Of a stretch of DNA of 64,000 bases, positions 25,819 to 35,857 are shown piece by piece. Both the position numbers and the translations under genes were made by a program. This stretch comes from Bacteroidia bacterium (lineage in GTDB: Bacteria; Bacteroidota; Bacteroidia; J057), in assembly GCA_030430205.1 (NCBI GenBank), contig JAUIGE010000028.1, positions 1 through 64,000 of the forward strand, read 5' to 3'. Each line of letters begins with the position of its first letter. Positions within the stretch are counted from its first letter, which is position 1. Under the pieces are notes generated by a model that was given only the letters and a program-made list of their open reading frames with translations, had not been told where the DNA came from and ran no database searches.

Positions 25819-27057
25819 ATGAAAAATTTACTCATCATTCTCATGTTCCTCAGTTTCTCTTCTCTTCTTGTTGCGCAGGAAGTGGAATTAGGCCCCGTTT
25901 CTTATACGCCTTCTTTCACTCGGAAAGATCTGCAGACGGACCCCCAGGAAGCCTTTAGGACAGCTAATTGCGGTCTGGACACACTTTACTATACCATTGC
26001 CAAGTCGTATCTGGGCGACAGGACTTTTAGCCAGGTTGTATATTTTGGGCTTTATCAAGGCACAGCCCAGCGGTTTGAAGTTCCAACAGGAACACCTGTG
26101 ACGGTCCATGGCTTTGTTATTGCGGGCAGTGGATTTTCAGGGAGTGTCCCTTTGATTCGATGTGCTATTTATTTGGCAGATCCCATAACAGGCAAGCCAT
26201 CAGGGACAGCTCTTGCAGCTGACACGCTGAGGTTTACCACCACAAGGGATTACTTCGCCAACTTTTCTTCTCCTGTAACTGTCACTCAAAATTTTGTCCT
26301 TGCAGCAGAAATGTTGGACTCTAATATTAGAACTGCATTTATATGCAATGATTCAAAATCAATCAGGGTCAACGGACGGGGAGAAGAATTGAATTTGGTT
26401 CTTTATTCAGGTGCATGGTACAAACCATCCAATTTTGATACGGACATGATCATATCACCTATAGTAAGCTATGACCTATCTGCTGGCATGACCACAAATA
26501 TAAATGGCCCTTTCCAGTACAACACGAACTATACCTTTACTTCTGCTCATTCGGAGCTGCTTTCAAGTCGCTTTTTCAATTTGAATGCTTTTTATAAGCA
26601 TTTCACGGGGAGTTTTGATCCCAGCTCAAGCTGGGATTTTGGAGATGGGACCTCGGTGGTAACGGGAAGTAGGGTAGCCCATGCATTCGCCTCGGGAAGC
26701 GGGGAAGTAACTGTGAAAGCCATTGCCAAAATGAGGGGCTATACTACCCAGTGTACCGATACAGCAGAGATGGTATTCAGCGGGCAGGGTGTGGGGGTGG
26801 ATGAAAGCTGGGTGAATAAGGTAGAATTATATCCCAATCCCACCGATGGCATTGCCAGACTCAACCTGAGCCTGCCCGAAGCACGCGATATCCGCGTCAG
26901 CCTGTACAACCTTGCCGGCCAGAAGATATCTTCCTGGCATCCCGGAAAGATGCAGGATTTCTCCCTGGAAATGGATATTACAAATCAGCCAACAGGCCTC
27001 TACCTGGTTCATATTGAAATGGGAGACCTGCGGATAGTCAGAAAACTTCAAAAATAA
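25819..27057 (+). CDS. T9SS-secreted protein with PKD domain and sorting domain
   Basis: 412 aa: signal peptide (LLIILMFLSFSSLLVAQ), an N-terminal beta domain (residues about 20-240), a PKD-like domain (DPSSSWDFGDGTSVVTGSRV then HAFASGSGEVTVKAIA, near 270-310), and a type A T9SS C-terminal sorting domain (VELYPNPTDGIARLNLSLPE to LRIVRKLQK). It should be exported across the outer membrane and processed by PorU. The sorting-domain part of the gene looks GC-richer than the rest. Probably under control of the upstream hybrid regulator. Confidence 0.88.
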   Translation: MKNLLIILMFLSFSSLLVAQEVELGPVSYTPSFTRKDLQTDPQEAFRTANCGLDTLYYTIAKSYLGDRTFSQVVYFGLYQGTAQRFEVPTGTPVTVHGFVIAGSGFSGSVPLIRCAIYLADPITGKPSGTALAADTLRFTTTRDYFANFSSPVTVTQNFVLAAEMLDSNIRTAFICNDSKSIRVNGRGEELNLVLYSGAWYKPSNFDTDMIISPIVSYDLSAGMTTNINGPFQYNTNYTFTSAHSELLSSRFFNLNAFYKHFTGSFDPSSSWDFGDGTSVVTGSRVAHAFASGSGEVTVKAIAKMRGYTTQCTDTAEMVFSGQGVGVDESWVNKVELYPNPTDGIARLNLSLPEARDIRVSLYNLAGQKISSWHPGKMQDFSLEMDITNQPTGLYLVHIEMGDLRIVRKLQK

Positions 27058-27107
27058 TTTACCCTTAGTCAACGGCGATTTTGCCATAACTTTTAAATAT
27101 TCAAATC

Positions 27108-27788
27108 ATGAAAAAGTCAATTATCATCCTTTCCTGCGTCCTTATCTTTTTGTCTGCTTGCCAAAGAGAAGACATCATTTCTTTGCCGGTTGACCAGAAA
27201 GGTCAGGAGGTGGAAGAAACACGTATCACTGCTTATGTATTAAGCATGAACGATGGCATTCCTGTGTATGAACCCATCACGACTCCTTTGGAGGAATTGC
27301 TGGCGAACCCGGTACAAAGCGAAGCTTCGAAAAAAATCCGGGACGGATATACGAAAGGCAACTTCTCCATGAATGGAGGAAATATGAATATTTCCTTTTC
27401 CGGTCAGGTAAGGCAGGGACAAATCTCAGGGAGTGGCGAATTCAGGCAATCCTTACCTTTCGGTGATGTACATCTTTATCTGGATGCAGAGTGTGTAACA
27501 ATAGATGGTTCTTCCCTGGTATATGGTGGGACAATTTCAAAGGTGTTTAGTAGCCCATTCCCTCCTGGAGGTCCTTTTGATCCGGGAAATATTCTCTATT
27601 TTATGGTGAAAGATAATGCCGATGGGACGAATGGAGGAATAGACCAGCACTCAAACACATTGGTCATTTTTCCATCGTTTGCAGGATCAGGATGTGGCTC
27701 TTTGCTTCCGACCAGCTCTATTTGGACCTCTTGCTGTCCTTTAGTCAGTCTTCAAAATCCGTCGGAATTTATTTCCGTATCCAACTAG
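27108..27788 (+). CDS. Lipoprotein of unknown function
   Basis: 226 aa with lipobox LSACQ (Cys near 19). The mature part begins with a short acidic linker, then YVLSMNDGIPVYEPITTPLE and Gly/Ser-rich strands (NMNISFSGQVRQGQISGSGE, DVHLYLDAECVTIDG). Several Cys near the C-terminus (GSGCGSLL, WTSCCPLV) could form disulfides. It follows the cargo gene by 50 bp on the same strand and may be co-transcribed. No family recognised. Confidence 0.78.
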   Translation: MKKSIIILSCVLIFLSACQREDIISLPVDQKGQEVEETRITAYVLSMNDGIPVYEPITTPLEELLANPVQSEASKKIRDGYTKGNFSMNGGNMNISFSGQVRQGQISGSGEFRQSLPFGDVHLYLDAECVTIDGSSLVYGGTISKVFSSPFPPGGPFDPGNILYFMVKDNADGTNGGIDQHSNTLVIFPSFAGSGCGSLLPTSSIWTSCCPLVSLQNPSEFISVSN

Positions 27789-27941
27789 CATTATTTGCAT
27801 AATGCCAGATTTGTCACCTCTCCGATCAAAAAACTTTTCAGGAACAGGGAAGGCTTTTTGATGAGGTTGACGTATGCAGGCTATCCTTTGGGGTAGTCTG
27901 TTTTTGGATGGAAAAGTTCTGATTCTGGAGGAGTCAGGCTT

Positions 27942-28081
27942 TTATATCTCCTCAAAAATCGTCTCCACCAACTCCTCCGCCTCATAGGGCTTCGGCACAT
28001 AATTATCCATCCAAGCCTCCAGACGGAGGTTGACCTCTGACTTCAAGAGACTCGCCGTCATGGCGATGATCGGGAAAAACC
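27942..28081 (-). pseudogene. C-terminal fragment of a receiver (REC) domain
   Basis: About 45 codons read FFPIIAMTASLLKSEVNLRL then AWMDNYVPKPYEAEELVETI and a stop at 27942-27944. PIIAMTA with the Thr/Ala switch residue and the YVPKPY Lys-Pro loop are the alpha4-beta5 end of a response-regulator domain. The phospho-Asp half is missing: the coding pattern breaks at about 28081, right where the opposite-strand gene at 28083 begins. It is a relic of a hybrid kinase or response regulator. Confidence 0.75.
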
Positions 28082-28082
28082 C

Positions 28083-28559
28083 ATGAAAACCTTCATCCTT
28101 TCTCTCCTCGTTTTGGCATTGACCTCAAGTTTCGCTCAGCAAAGCATAACACGGAAAGGCGGCACACCAGGCCATGAGACAAGCTGGAATGAGCCCCGCA
28201 ACTGGAGCAACTACCAGGTGCCGGATGAGTTTTCTCATGTTGTGATCCAGGTGCTGAATACCGGCCATTTTGCACAGCCTGTTATCGATCAGGAAGTAGA
28301 AGTAGCTTCTATCGAGATTCAGGCAGGTGCCAGCCTGACCGTGACTGTCACAGGCAGCGTGCTGATAGATGGAGAAAACCAATACACAGAAGGGATCGTG
28401 AACCTTGGCGGAAATCTGCTAAATGATGGTCTTATCACGATGCTCAATATGGAAGACTTTTCCGCTGAAAGACCTCAATTTAGCATGAAGGGAAGCGGAT
28501 TGGTTGTCCTGGATAACACAGATGTGACATCAGAAGTGCTATTCGCAGGTAAGCCTTGA
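28083..28559 (+). CDS. Secreted protein of unknown function
   Basis: 158 aa with a signal peptide (MKTFILSLLVLALTSSFAQ) followed by TSWNEPRNWSNYQVPDEFSH and strand-rich segments (VASIEIQAGASLTVTVTGSV). This pattern is seen at the N-terminus of Bacteroidota surface proteins that describe W-x-NW and beta-helix-like edges. No T9SS sorting domain; the end (VLFAGKP) is abrupt. It lies between two fragments of an opposite-strand phosphorelay, so it may itself be a truncated newcomer. Confidence 0.65.
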   Translation: MKTFILSLLVLALTSSFAQQSITRKGGTPGHETSWNEPRNWSNYQVPDEFSHVVIQVLNTGHFAQPVIDQEVEVASIEIQAGASLTVTVTGSVLIDGENQYTEGIVNLGGNLLNDGLITMLNMEDFSAERPQFSMKGSGLVVLDNTDVTSEVLFAGKP

Positions 28560-28621
28560 TTAAGGAAAAGTAAATTTAGTTGTCACGTTGATTTGTAATC
28601 AAAAAGTCCTCACACAAGCGT

Positions 28622-28972
28622 TCAAAATTTAGTCGCAAGGACATCCGCGACCTCCTCCAATGCCTCTTCCAGTTTTTCCATGATTTCTGCTGCCATTCCC
28701 TGCAACTCATCCCAATCCATACTTTGAAAATCTGAAGTAATCTGCCTGATAGGGGGAACCACCCCCGGAATGCCAAAAAACTGAAGTTGCGGGCAGATAT
28801 TATGCAGGACCTGACGGACCGTTTGCCGGTCTTGTTGGGCCAGAGCCTGCTTCAGCAAAGCTACTTTTGGGGGAATAAGCTGCTGAAACTGTTGGAGGTA
28901 CTTGTTAGCAATTTTTGCTTTCCCCGAGATATCTGCTTGATATTCCGGGCACTGATATATTGGGTGTTCCAA
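28622..28972 (-). pseudogene. HPt phosphotransfer domain fragment
   Basis: Up to 116 codons, opened only by TTG. KYLQQFQQLIPPKVALLKQA then VRQVLHNICPQLQFFGIPG matches the HPt helix pair, with the His of VLHNICPQ as the likely phospho-acceptor. Domains that normally precede an HPt in hybrid kinases are absent upstream. The REC fragment on the same strand lies 540 bp downstream across the inserted gene at 28083. Either a remnant, or a small free HPt protein with a non-ATG start. Confidence 0.6.
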
Positions 28973-29057
28973 TCATGTTGCATGATCCGATGAATTTATA
29001 GGGTATATTCCGATTCCTGAATGGAAACTTACTCAATCTGACAAGATAATGAAAAAG

Positions 29058-29116
29058 CATTGTCCTAACGGTTGATCCAACGGTAAAGGCCCGCAAATTT
29101 TACCGATAGGACAATG
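29058..29116. repeat. Cloverleaf-like inverted repeat
   Basis: Outer arms CATTGTCCTAACGGT (29058-29072) and ACCGATAGGACAATG (29102-29116) pair with one mismatch. Inside, GGTAAA (from 29082) pairs with TTTACC near 29099-29104. This is the most structured part of the 383-bp gap 28973-29355. Confidence 0.6.
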
Positions 29117-29241
29117 AGATGACCGCAGGATCAATGGTTCTTGGACATCCCCAAAAGAATATCTTCCTTGACCCTATTCCTTTTCGATTACGGAGATCAT
29201 CTTCTCTTGTAGCATGAGACAGGTATATAATCCTGCCCAGT

Positions 29242-29255
29242 AGGTAGTACTACCT
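29242..29255. promoter_or_regulatory. 14-bp perfect palindrome AGGTAGTACTACCT
   Basis: Located about 100 bp upstream of the ATG of the 2166-aa cargo gene, followed by TGTTTTTC. It is a candidate operator for that gene; no regulator is assigned. Confidence 0.4.
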
Positions 29256-29355
29256 GTTTTTCAAAAGGGGTATAAGCACTTGCTTATTTCCCGCTTATGT
29301 AGCTCAATTTTGTATTGAGGCTATTCGCCTGTTTTTCACCTTTAACACTTGATTT

Positions 29356-32300
29356 ATGCGAATGTATCATGCGCTTTTTGACAAATCTACGATTCCTAAG
29401 CATGGGCTTAGGATGCTTGCTCTTTTTGCACTCCTTGTGAGTGCGGGGCCCTTGCTTTGGGGGCAGACGTATACAGATACGTATACAAATGCGACCATTG
29501 GAGGCACTTATACCGCTACAAACAGTGGCTCCGACTATAGAGTTGAGGTCAACTGGGATCGAAGCTACCATGCCAGTTGGTCTGGAGGAGGTTGCGATTG
29601 CAACGCTGGCAACGCCTCCCGCAAAACGGAATTTTGGGAAGGGAGCATTGGAGGCTCTGGGACGAAGTGGTGGCATAACAATGATGTTGCAGATGCCGGA
29701 CAGGGAACTGGTGATGTTCTGGTAGGGCCAGGCTACAACCAGGAATGGTATATATATGCCACAGCTGAAGGCTGGAATGACTTTGGAATTGGCTGTATTG
29801 TTGATTGTAACACGACCCACCATTCTACCAATTATTCTACTAACAGTAGCATAAACGTCCGCACAGCACCCTTCAAAAATCCGGTAAATGCAAAAGCATC
29901 AGTAACAGAATCAGAAGGTTCTACTTTCAGTAGTATTAAGCTTACCTGGTTCAAAGGAACCGATATGCCTGACAGTTGGACCAATTATAGGATATATGGA
30001 CCAGATCCGGTCGCCAATAATTATAGTAAAATATATGGAGTCGTAAATGGCTCTGCCCGGACTTTTACAGTGACGGGACTCGATCCGGATAAGCAATATG
30101 GTTTTATCATAGAAACCATTTCTAATACATCCTTTCGTCCTGCGAACGCACAAAGCTTTGGAAATGTATCATCTTCTGGCGTGTTTGCCTTCGGCCGTAC
30201 ATTAGGCATAACTCCTACTGCTACACAGGGCACATACAGCAACAAAATCAAGCTCAGTTGGAACAGTTTTTCCAGTGTGGTAGACAACATCCGTTTGATG
30301 CGTTCTAAGCCTACATTTGAAGGAGGGGGATTTGAAGAAATCGCCATTCTCAACAAGCATGCACAGTCGTATCAGGATACAGATGTGATCCCAGGCTATG
30401 CCTATACCTACCAGGTGATCCCATTGGCTCCCAATGGCGATGTATTACAGTCCCCCGAGCCGGCTGCTACCGGCTGGATGCGCCCCAATGGCACGATCAA
30501 AGGCAGAGTCCTCTCCCGGGGAGGTGCAGGTGTGCAAAATGTCCTGATAACCGTAGAGACGGTAAGCCCGGGCCTGCCAGCCAATAAGGCTTCCGCCTCT
30601 ACTGACTACAATAGCCCATATACCGTCCTGACGGATGTGGATGGATACTATGAGTTGCGCAATATTTATTATTGTGACAGTGCCAAATTCCATATTAGGC
30701 CCAGCTTTCCCGATCATGGTTTTGACCCAACTGAGTCATATCGCATCCTGGATTTAAATGCCAAAACCCAAAATGGAGTTGATTTTACAGATACTACCGC
30801 CATTACGGTTGGGGGGAGTGTGAGTTTTCTGGACCCCGCTTTGTTTAATGCATCAGGAGCTGGATGTGCAGTAGTAGGTGCCAAAATCACAATCAATGGG
30901 ACTGATTTCAAAATCAGGACAAAGCCCAATGGCACATGGTCTTACGCATTGTCGGTGGAAGGCGCTTATGACTTCAAGGTGGCATACCTGCACCATGCTT
31001 TTGAGCAGGATTCTTTTCGTTTTTTCATCAATGAGGACAAGCAGGACATTGATTTTGTAGACATTCAAGTGGACTCCATTCGGGTAAAGGTCCAGGATGC
31101 CTGTAAAAATCCACTCATAACGGTCGGAGGGGGAGTATTTTATCCACGGATACGCGTGCAGGGCCAGGTAGGTACGGGATGCTTTGATGGCAGCTACGAT
31201 GTGGACGCTAATGGTTTGGCTACCCTCGTTTTGCCAGCAAGTAGCTATAGCCTGAGCATGGACAATTCCAGCACCAATCATCAGGTATCTGATGGAACTC
31301 AAAAGACTCAATTAGATGCCATTAGCTATGAATTTGACATGAGGTTGCGGGATAGCATACAAACGTTCAGTCCAGATACGGTTTGGACAAGAATCCCCCA
31401 TATCGTCACCTCAAACCTGGACCCCAATGGAAATCCCATCATCATTCCCGGAGATACAAGCTTTGTGGTCAATCAGGATACTTCCATTAAAGCGCTGGAT
31501 TGGCTGGCTGATTTTGTGTATTACGGGCCATTTAAAGTGGTGGCTTTATGGGAAGATGCAGGCGCAGAAATCATTAAAGACTGCCATACCAATAATACAC
31601 TCTTTTCTGTTGGAGATTCGGTGATTGTAATCGAAAGCCCCGCGACCTATCCGCTGGGTTTTGAAATAAGTGATTTGTCGGCGGGTTGTCTCGTAGATAC
31701 AGGCGTTATCAAAATTTGGGATTTTATTTCGGATAAGGAAAAAACCCCCTTCGAAATTCCTATTCGAAATGGATATGCCTACTATGGGTTGATTCCGGGC
31801 CTACCCAATACCTTAGGTGGAGGCACCTATCCTCACCAAAAATACCTCTACACCCAGGTTTCTGCCGGAGCCCGTCGGGATGAAGCACATGAATGGTGGG
31901 CATTTGTGGAAGGGGTGTACCAGTTGACGCCTTCTGTAACCACACGCTCACCGCAAATCCCCACCCTGGTCGTGCATGATCCTCCCGGAGACAACAGCTT
32001 TTCCTGGATAGAAAAAGGCTCTTCATACCATTCATTTGACAATACCGCTTATGAAATTTCCGGATCAGCCGGGACATACAGTGACCTGATCATAGGCAGT
32101 TCGACATTGACCTCCTACTTTGAAGCTACAGCTGGTATTCAGTGGAAGTTGGAATGGCTGGGCGGACAAAATACCTTTGACAAAAATGTGTATGAAACCA
32201 CGGTTTCCTTTTCTGAGACCTTCTCTACCTCAGCCGACCCGCTTTTTACCGGGAATGATGGAGATGTCTATTTTGGAAAAGCTACAAGCCAGGAATGGTC

Positions 32301-35300
32301 TGTAGCACAAGTCCTGACTTATGAGAAGGATGGCAATGGTTGCTGGACCAACCTGGATGAAGAACCTAATGTATCCAGGGCCCTGGATGGTTCTTTTATC
32401 TTTACCGAAAAGCATGTGAAAAATGTTTTAATCCCCCAATTGGAATACCTGGAAAAACTGTACCGGCTACAGGCAGCCAATACCACCAATCCGACTGAAC
32501 AAGAGGAGCTGATAAAAGAAGCCAGATTATTTCAAAGAGACACGTCTAACTGGAAAATGATCCTGACTGAGGTTGAAAAGGCCAGAAGTATTGATGCAGA
32601 TTATATTGAAAACATTTCTTTTAGTGCAGGAGCCAGTTATGATAAACTGACAGAAGATAACACGACCGATGGCCATAGCTGGGTATATACAGACTTTATT
32701 GACATCAAGACTTCTGTAGGCTTAAAAGTTGAAGTAAAAGCGGGTGTCTGGAGTGATAATACAGGTGGTGTAGCTGCCAATTTCCGACACTCTTTTACCC
32801 GGGATAAAGGACATACCAATACTGACTTCTTCAAGGTGGGTTACCATCTGGAAGACAAGGATATCGGTGATTTTTTCAGTGTAAATGTGCTGAGTGATAA
32901 CACTTTTGGTGTGCCTGCCTTTGAGATATTTGGCGGCACCAGCAGTTGTCCGCAGGAAGAGGGGACGCAGTCCCGGGATCGGGCAGCTTTCAATATTTAT
33001 CCCCCCACCCGTCCCAATATTCCCATTGGCGGAACAGGTCATTTTGTCGCTTCCCTTGGCAATGCCGGCGAAAGCCAGGAAGCCCGGGAGTACCATGTGC
33101 GGGTCATCCCGCAAACCAACCCCCATGGCGCACAGATCCGCATCGGTGGGCAGCTGATTAATAATGGCTCGGCATCTTTCTTTATAGATCCTTTTCAGAC
33201 TATAGATATTGCCCTGACGATAGAACAAGGTCCGCTTTCTGCCACCTATGACAATATCGGCATCATGATGTACCCGCCCTGTGAGTATGAGTTATGGGAA
33301 AATAACGGCAACCTGATCAACGGCGATACCGTCTGGATCTCCGCCAGTTTCCAGACTGAATGTACGCAGATCGCCCTCAACTCACCTGTACAAGGCTGGC
33401 TGGTCAATGCCAGCAGCAACAACCAATTGCGCTTTGATTTTGCGGGCTATGACTTGAACAACAGCTTTTTTGAAAGCATCACCCTTGAGTACAAACGCAA
33501 TGGACAAGGTTGGCTCGATGGTCCCACTCTTACCAGAGACAATACATGGGATGTGATCAAAACCTACCTCTGGGATGTCAGCAGCCTGGCAGACGGCGCA
33601 TATAGCGTGCGGGCAAGAGCCAATTGTGGTCAGGGAAAAGGCACCACCTATTCCACCACCCTCAGCGGGCTGATCGACCGCAACTCTATCGGGCCATTTG
33701 GCACGCCTACGCCCTCAGACGGTTTCCTCCGTCTGGGACAAGACATCTCTGTCACCTTTGACAAAGACATCGACTGCGGATTTACGGATGTCATCCCCAC
33801 CTATCAGCCTGTCATCAGCCTGACAAGGACGGACGACAATACCAGCATCCCGCTGGTCGTACAATGCTCGGAGAATGAAGACCGCATCATCCTCGTACCC
33901 ACGCTGAACCTCTTCAGCATGCCCGAACTACAGGGCGTACCGCTGATCGCCTCTGTGCAAGGCATGCAGGATGATCAGGGAAATGTGCAGGAGTATGCTA
34001 TTGAGTGGAGCTTTGTGGTCAATGCAAGTCCTGTATATTGGGATGCGGATAGCCTGAACCTGGCACTGGCCGCTGGCCGTTCGCATGTCTTCAACAGCAA
34101 GCTGAAGAATACCTCCGTCCTCGGCAAAGCCTTTACCATCACAGACTATCCCAGCTGGCTGACGCCCAGCACCCTGGCAGGCACCGTGCTCTCCGATGGA
34201 GAGTTTGACATGAGCTTCCTCGTGAGCCCCAATCTGGAAGTAGGCGTTTACCGCGATACCGTGGTCGCCATGATTGATGGCTGGCCAGAGTACCTCGACA
34301 TCAGCTACGAGGCACTGGCAGTACCGCCAGGATGGAAGGTAGATCCCGGCAAACACACCTATTCCATGAGCATGGTTCTGGCTTTCAGCCTGGATCAGAC
34401 CGACACCAACCTCTCCCGCGACGATCGCGACAGGGTGGCCGCCATCTACAATGGTGAGGTCAGGGGCGTAGCCCAGTTGGAGTATGTCGCTCAGTTCAAC
34501 AAATACATGGCATTTTTGACGGTCTATTCCAATATCCCTGCCAATGAGGAAATTTCCTTCAGCATGTGGCGCGCCGCTACCGGCGTGGAGCATCGCGCAG
34601 CGGAGACTTTTTACTTCGCTGATGAAGCGATTTATGGCAGGATCGGTGATCCGGAGATTCTACATGCCGACGGCATTTACCAGGTCATCCCGCTGAAGCA
34701 GGGCTGGAACTGGGTGTCCCTCCATGTCACCAACAGTGACATGACCATCCACAACCTGCTCAACTCCCTGGCTTCGCCGGAAGTAGGCAACGACATCGTC
34801 GTCAAGCGCAAAGACATGGCAACGGCCACCTATACACAGATCGCTACGCCGCTCATCTACGCCAATCAATGGGCGGGCACGCTCTCTCAATTGGATAATA
34901 AGCAGGCATACCTGATTCACCTGTCCAAAGCAGCTGATACCCTGCGGGTACCGGGCTATCCCATCACGAACTTTGACAACATAGACCTCATCAGCGGCTG
35001 GAACTGGATTGGCTACCAGCCCCAGGAACCCAAATTGCTCAATGATGCTCTCAGCACCGTCAACCTGCGCAACCGCGACCTGCTCAAAAGTCAGGAAGCC
35101 TTCAGCGAATACCACAAAGGTTCTGCCACCTGGTACGGTCCCCTCCAGTTTATGGAGCCGGGCAAAGGCTATAAGCTGAAATTGAAAGATGGGGTGGTTT
35201 ATAACGACCTGACATACAGCCGTCTCGGCTTGAAGGACTTTGCCGTGGACCATACGAAGTATGAGAGCAGCATGACTTTGATTGGGAGTGTGGGGGTAGG

Positions 35301-35856
35301 AGAGGCGAGAGGCGAGATCAGAGAGGAGAGACTGCTCGTAGGAGCGTTTATCGACGATACGTGTCGGGGGTATGGCTTTTTGGAGTATGTGGAGTTTTTG
35401 GATGAATACCGTGTGATCTTTAGCCTGAATGGCAATTCATCGGACATTGGCCGTCCTGTCACCTTCAAACTCTACGATACCCACAGCGGTCAGCAATTTA
35501 TCCCGGACAATGAGCCCGAGATATACATCACGGACCGCATCCTGGGCCAAATGCTGGACCCTTATGTGCTCTTCGAGCGCCTCGCCCTGCCAGAGGCAGG
35601 TTACTACCTCGAGCAAAACTATCCGAATCCTTATGATTCGCGTACCACGATCCGCTTCATCCTGCCGCAGGATGAGCAGGTGAAGCTGAGTATCTACGAT
35701 CAGTTTGGCAAGCGCGTAGCGCTTCCGGTGGATGACTACCGCGCAGCGGGCGAGCATAGCGTCATTTTTGACGCGAGTGGGCTGCCCAGTGGTGTTTACC
35801 ACTACAGTATCGAGGCCGGTGAATACCGGGCGTCGAGGAAGATGGTGAAGTTTTAA
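29356..35856 (+). CDS. Giant T9SS-secreted multidomain surface protein
   Basis: 2166 aa. A longer than usual N-terminal signal region (MLALFALLVSAGPLLWGQ). Fibronectin-III-like strands follow (SSIKLTWFKGTDMPDSWTNY, AYTYQVIPLAPNGDVLQSPE), then a carboxypeptidase-regulatory-like domain (TIKGRVLSRGGAGVQNVLIT with VLTDVDGYYELRNI, about 375-440), long beta-rich and coiled regions, and Ig-like or Big-type modules near 1440-1560. The C-terminus is a type A sorting domain (YYLEQNYPNPYDSRTTIRFI to ASRKMVKF). Repeated QGWNWVSLHV and SGWNWIGYQP units (near 1790 and 1880) are typical of Saprospirales surface proteins. The first half is visibly AT-richer than the last 3 kb. Confidence 0.9.
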   Translation: MRMYHALFDKSTIPKHGLRMLALFALLVSAGPLLWGQTYTDTYTNATIGGTYTATNSGSDYRVEVNWDRSYHASWSGGGCDCNAGNASRKTEFWEGSIGGSGTKWWHNNDVADAGQGTGDVLVGPGYNQEWYIYATAEGWNDFGIGCIVDCNTTHHSTNYSTNSSINVRTAPFKNPVNAKASVTESEGSTFSSIKLTWFKGTDMPDSWTNYRIYGPDPVANNYSKIYGVVNGSARTFTVTGLDPDKQYGFIIETISNTSFRPANAQSFGNVSSSGVFAFGRTLGITPTATQGTYSNKIKLSWNSFSSVVDNIRLMRSKPTFEGGGFEEIAILNKHAQSYQDTDVIPGYAYTYQVIPLAPNGDVLQSPEPAATGWMRPNGTIKGRVLSRGGAGVQNVLITVETVSPGLPANKASASTDYNSPYTVLTDVDGYYELRNIYYCDSAKFHIRPSFPDHGFDPTESYRILDLNAKTQNGVDFTDTTAITVGGSVSFLDPALFNASGAGCAVVGAKITINGTDFKIRTKPNGTWSYALSVEGAYDFKVAYLHHAFEQDSFRFFINEDKQDIDFVDIQVDSIRVKVQDACKNPLITVGGGVFYPRIRVQGQVGTGCFDGSYDVDANGLATLVLPASSYSLSMDNSSTNHQVSDGTQKTQLDAISYEFDMRLRDSIQTFSPDTVWTRIPHIVTSNLDPNGNPIIIPGDTSFVVNQDTSIKALDWLADFVYYGPFKVVALWEDAGAEIIKDCHTNNTLFSVGDSVIVIESPATYPLGFEISDLSAGCLVDTGVIKIWDFISDKEKTPFEIPIRNGYAYYGLIPGLPNTLGGGTYPHQKYLYTQVSAGARRDEAHEWWAFVEGVYQLTPSVTTRSPQIPTLVVHDPPGDNSFSWIEKGSSYHSFDNTAYEISGSAGTYSDLIIGSSTLTSYFEATAGIQWKLEWLGGQNTFDKNVYETTVSFSETFSTSADPLFTGNDGDVYFGKATSQEWSVAQVLTYEKDGNGCWTNLDEEPNVSRALDGSFIFTEKHVKNVLIPQLEYLEKLYRLQAANTTNPTEQEELIKEARLFQRDTSNWKMILTEVEKARSIDADYIENISFSAGASYDKLTEDNTTDGHSWVYTDFIDIKTSVGLKVEVKAGVWSDNTGGVAANFRHSFTRDKGHTNTDFFKVGYHLEDKDIGDFFSVNVLSDNTFGVPAFEIFGGTSSCPQEEGTQSRDRAAFNIYPPTRPNIPIGGTGHFVASLGNAGESQEAREYHVRVIPQTNPHGAQIRIGGQLINNGSASFFIDPFQTIDIALTIEQGPLSATYDNIGIMMYPPCEYELWENNGNLINGDTVWISASFQTECTQIALNSPVQGWLVNASSNNQLRFDFAGYDLNNSFFESITLEYKRNGQGWLDGPTLTRDNTWDVIKTYLWDVSSLADGAYSVRARANCGQGKGTTYSTTLSGLIDRNSIGPFGTPTPSDGFLRLGQDISVTFDKDIDCGFTDVIPTYQPVISLTRTDDNTSIPLVVQCSENEDRIILVPTLNLFSMPELQGVPLIASVQGMQDDQGNVQEYAIEWSFVVNASPVYWDADSLNLALAAGRSHVFNSKLKNTSVLGKAFTITDYPSWLTPSTLAGTVLSDGEFDMSFLVSPNLEVGVYRDTVVAMIDGWPEYLDISYEALAVPPGWKVDPGKHTYSMSMVLAFSLDQTDTNLSRDDRDRVAAIYNGEVRGVAQLEYVAQFNKYMAFLTVYSNIPANEEISFSMWRAATGVEHRAAETFYFADEAIYGRIGDPEILHADGIYQVIPLKQGWNWVSLHVTNSDMTIHNLLNSLASPEVGNDIVVKRKDMATATYTQIATPLIYANQWAGTLSQLDNKQAYLIHLSKAADTLRVPGYPITNFDNIDLISGWNWIGYQPQEPKLLNDALSTVNLRNRDLLKSQEAFSEYHKGSATWYGPLQFMEPGKGYKLKLKDGVVYNDLTYSRLGLKDFAVDHTKYESSMTLIGSVGVGEARGEIREERLLVGAFIDDTCRGYGFLEYVEFLDEYRVIFSLNGNSSDIGRPVTFKLYDTHSGQQFIPDNEPEIYITDRILGQMLDPYVLFERLALPEAGYYLEQNYPNPYDSRTTIRFILPQDEQVKLSIYDQFGKRVALPVDDYRAAGEHSVIFDASGLPSGVYHYSIEAGEYRASRKMVKF

Positions 35857-35857
35857 C

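Noticed and set aside
29058-29116. tRNA gene
   Set aside because: The cloverleaf-like fold lacks the conserved tRNA bases and CCA-type acceptor arrangement; length is also too short.
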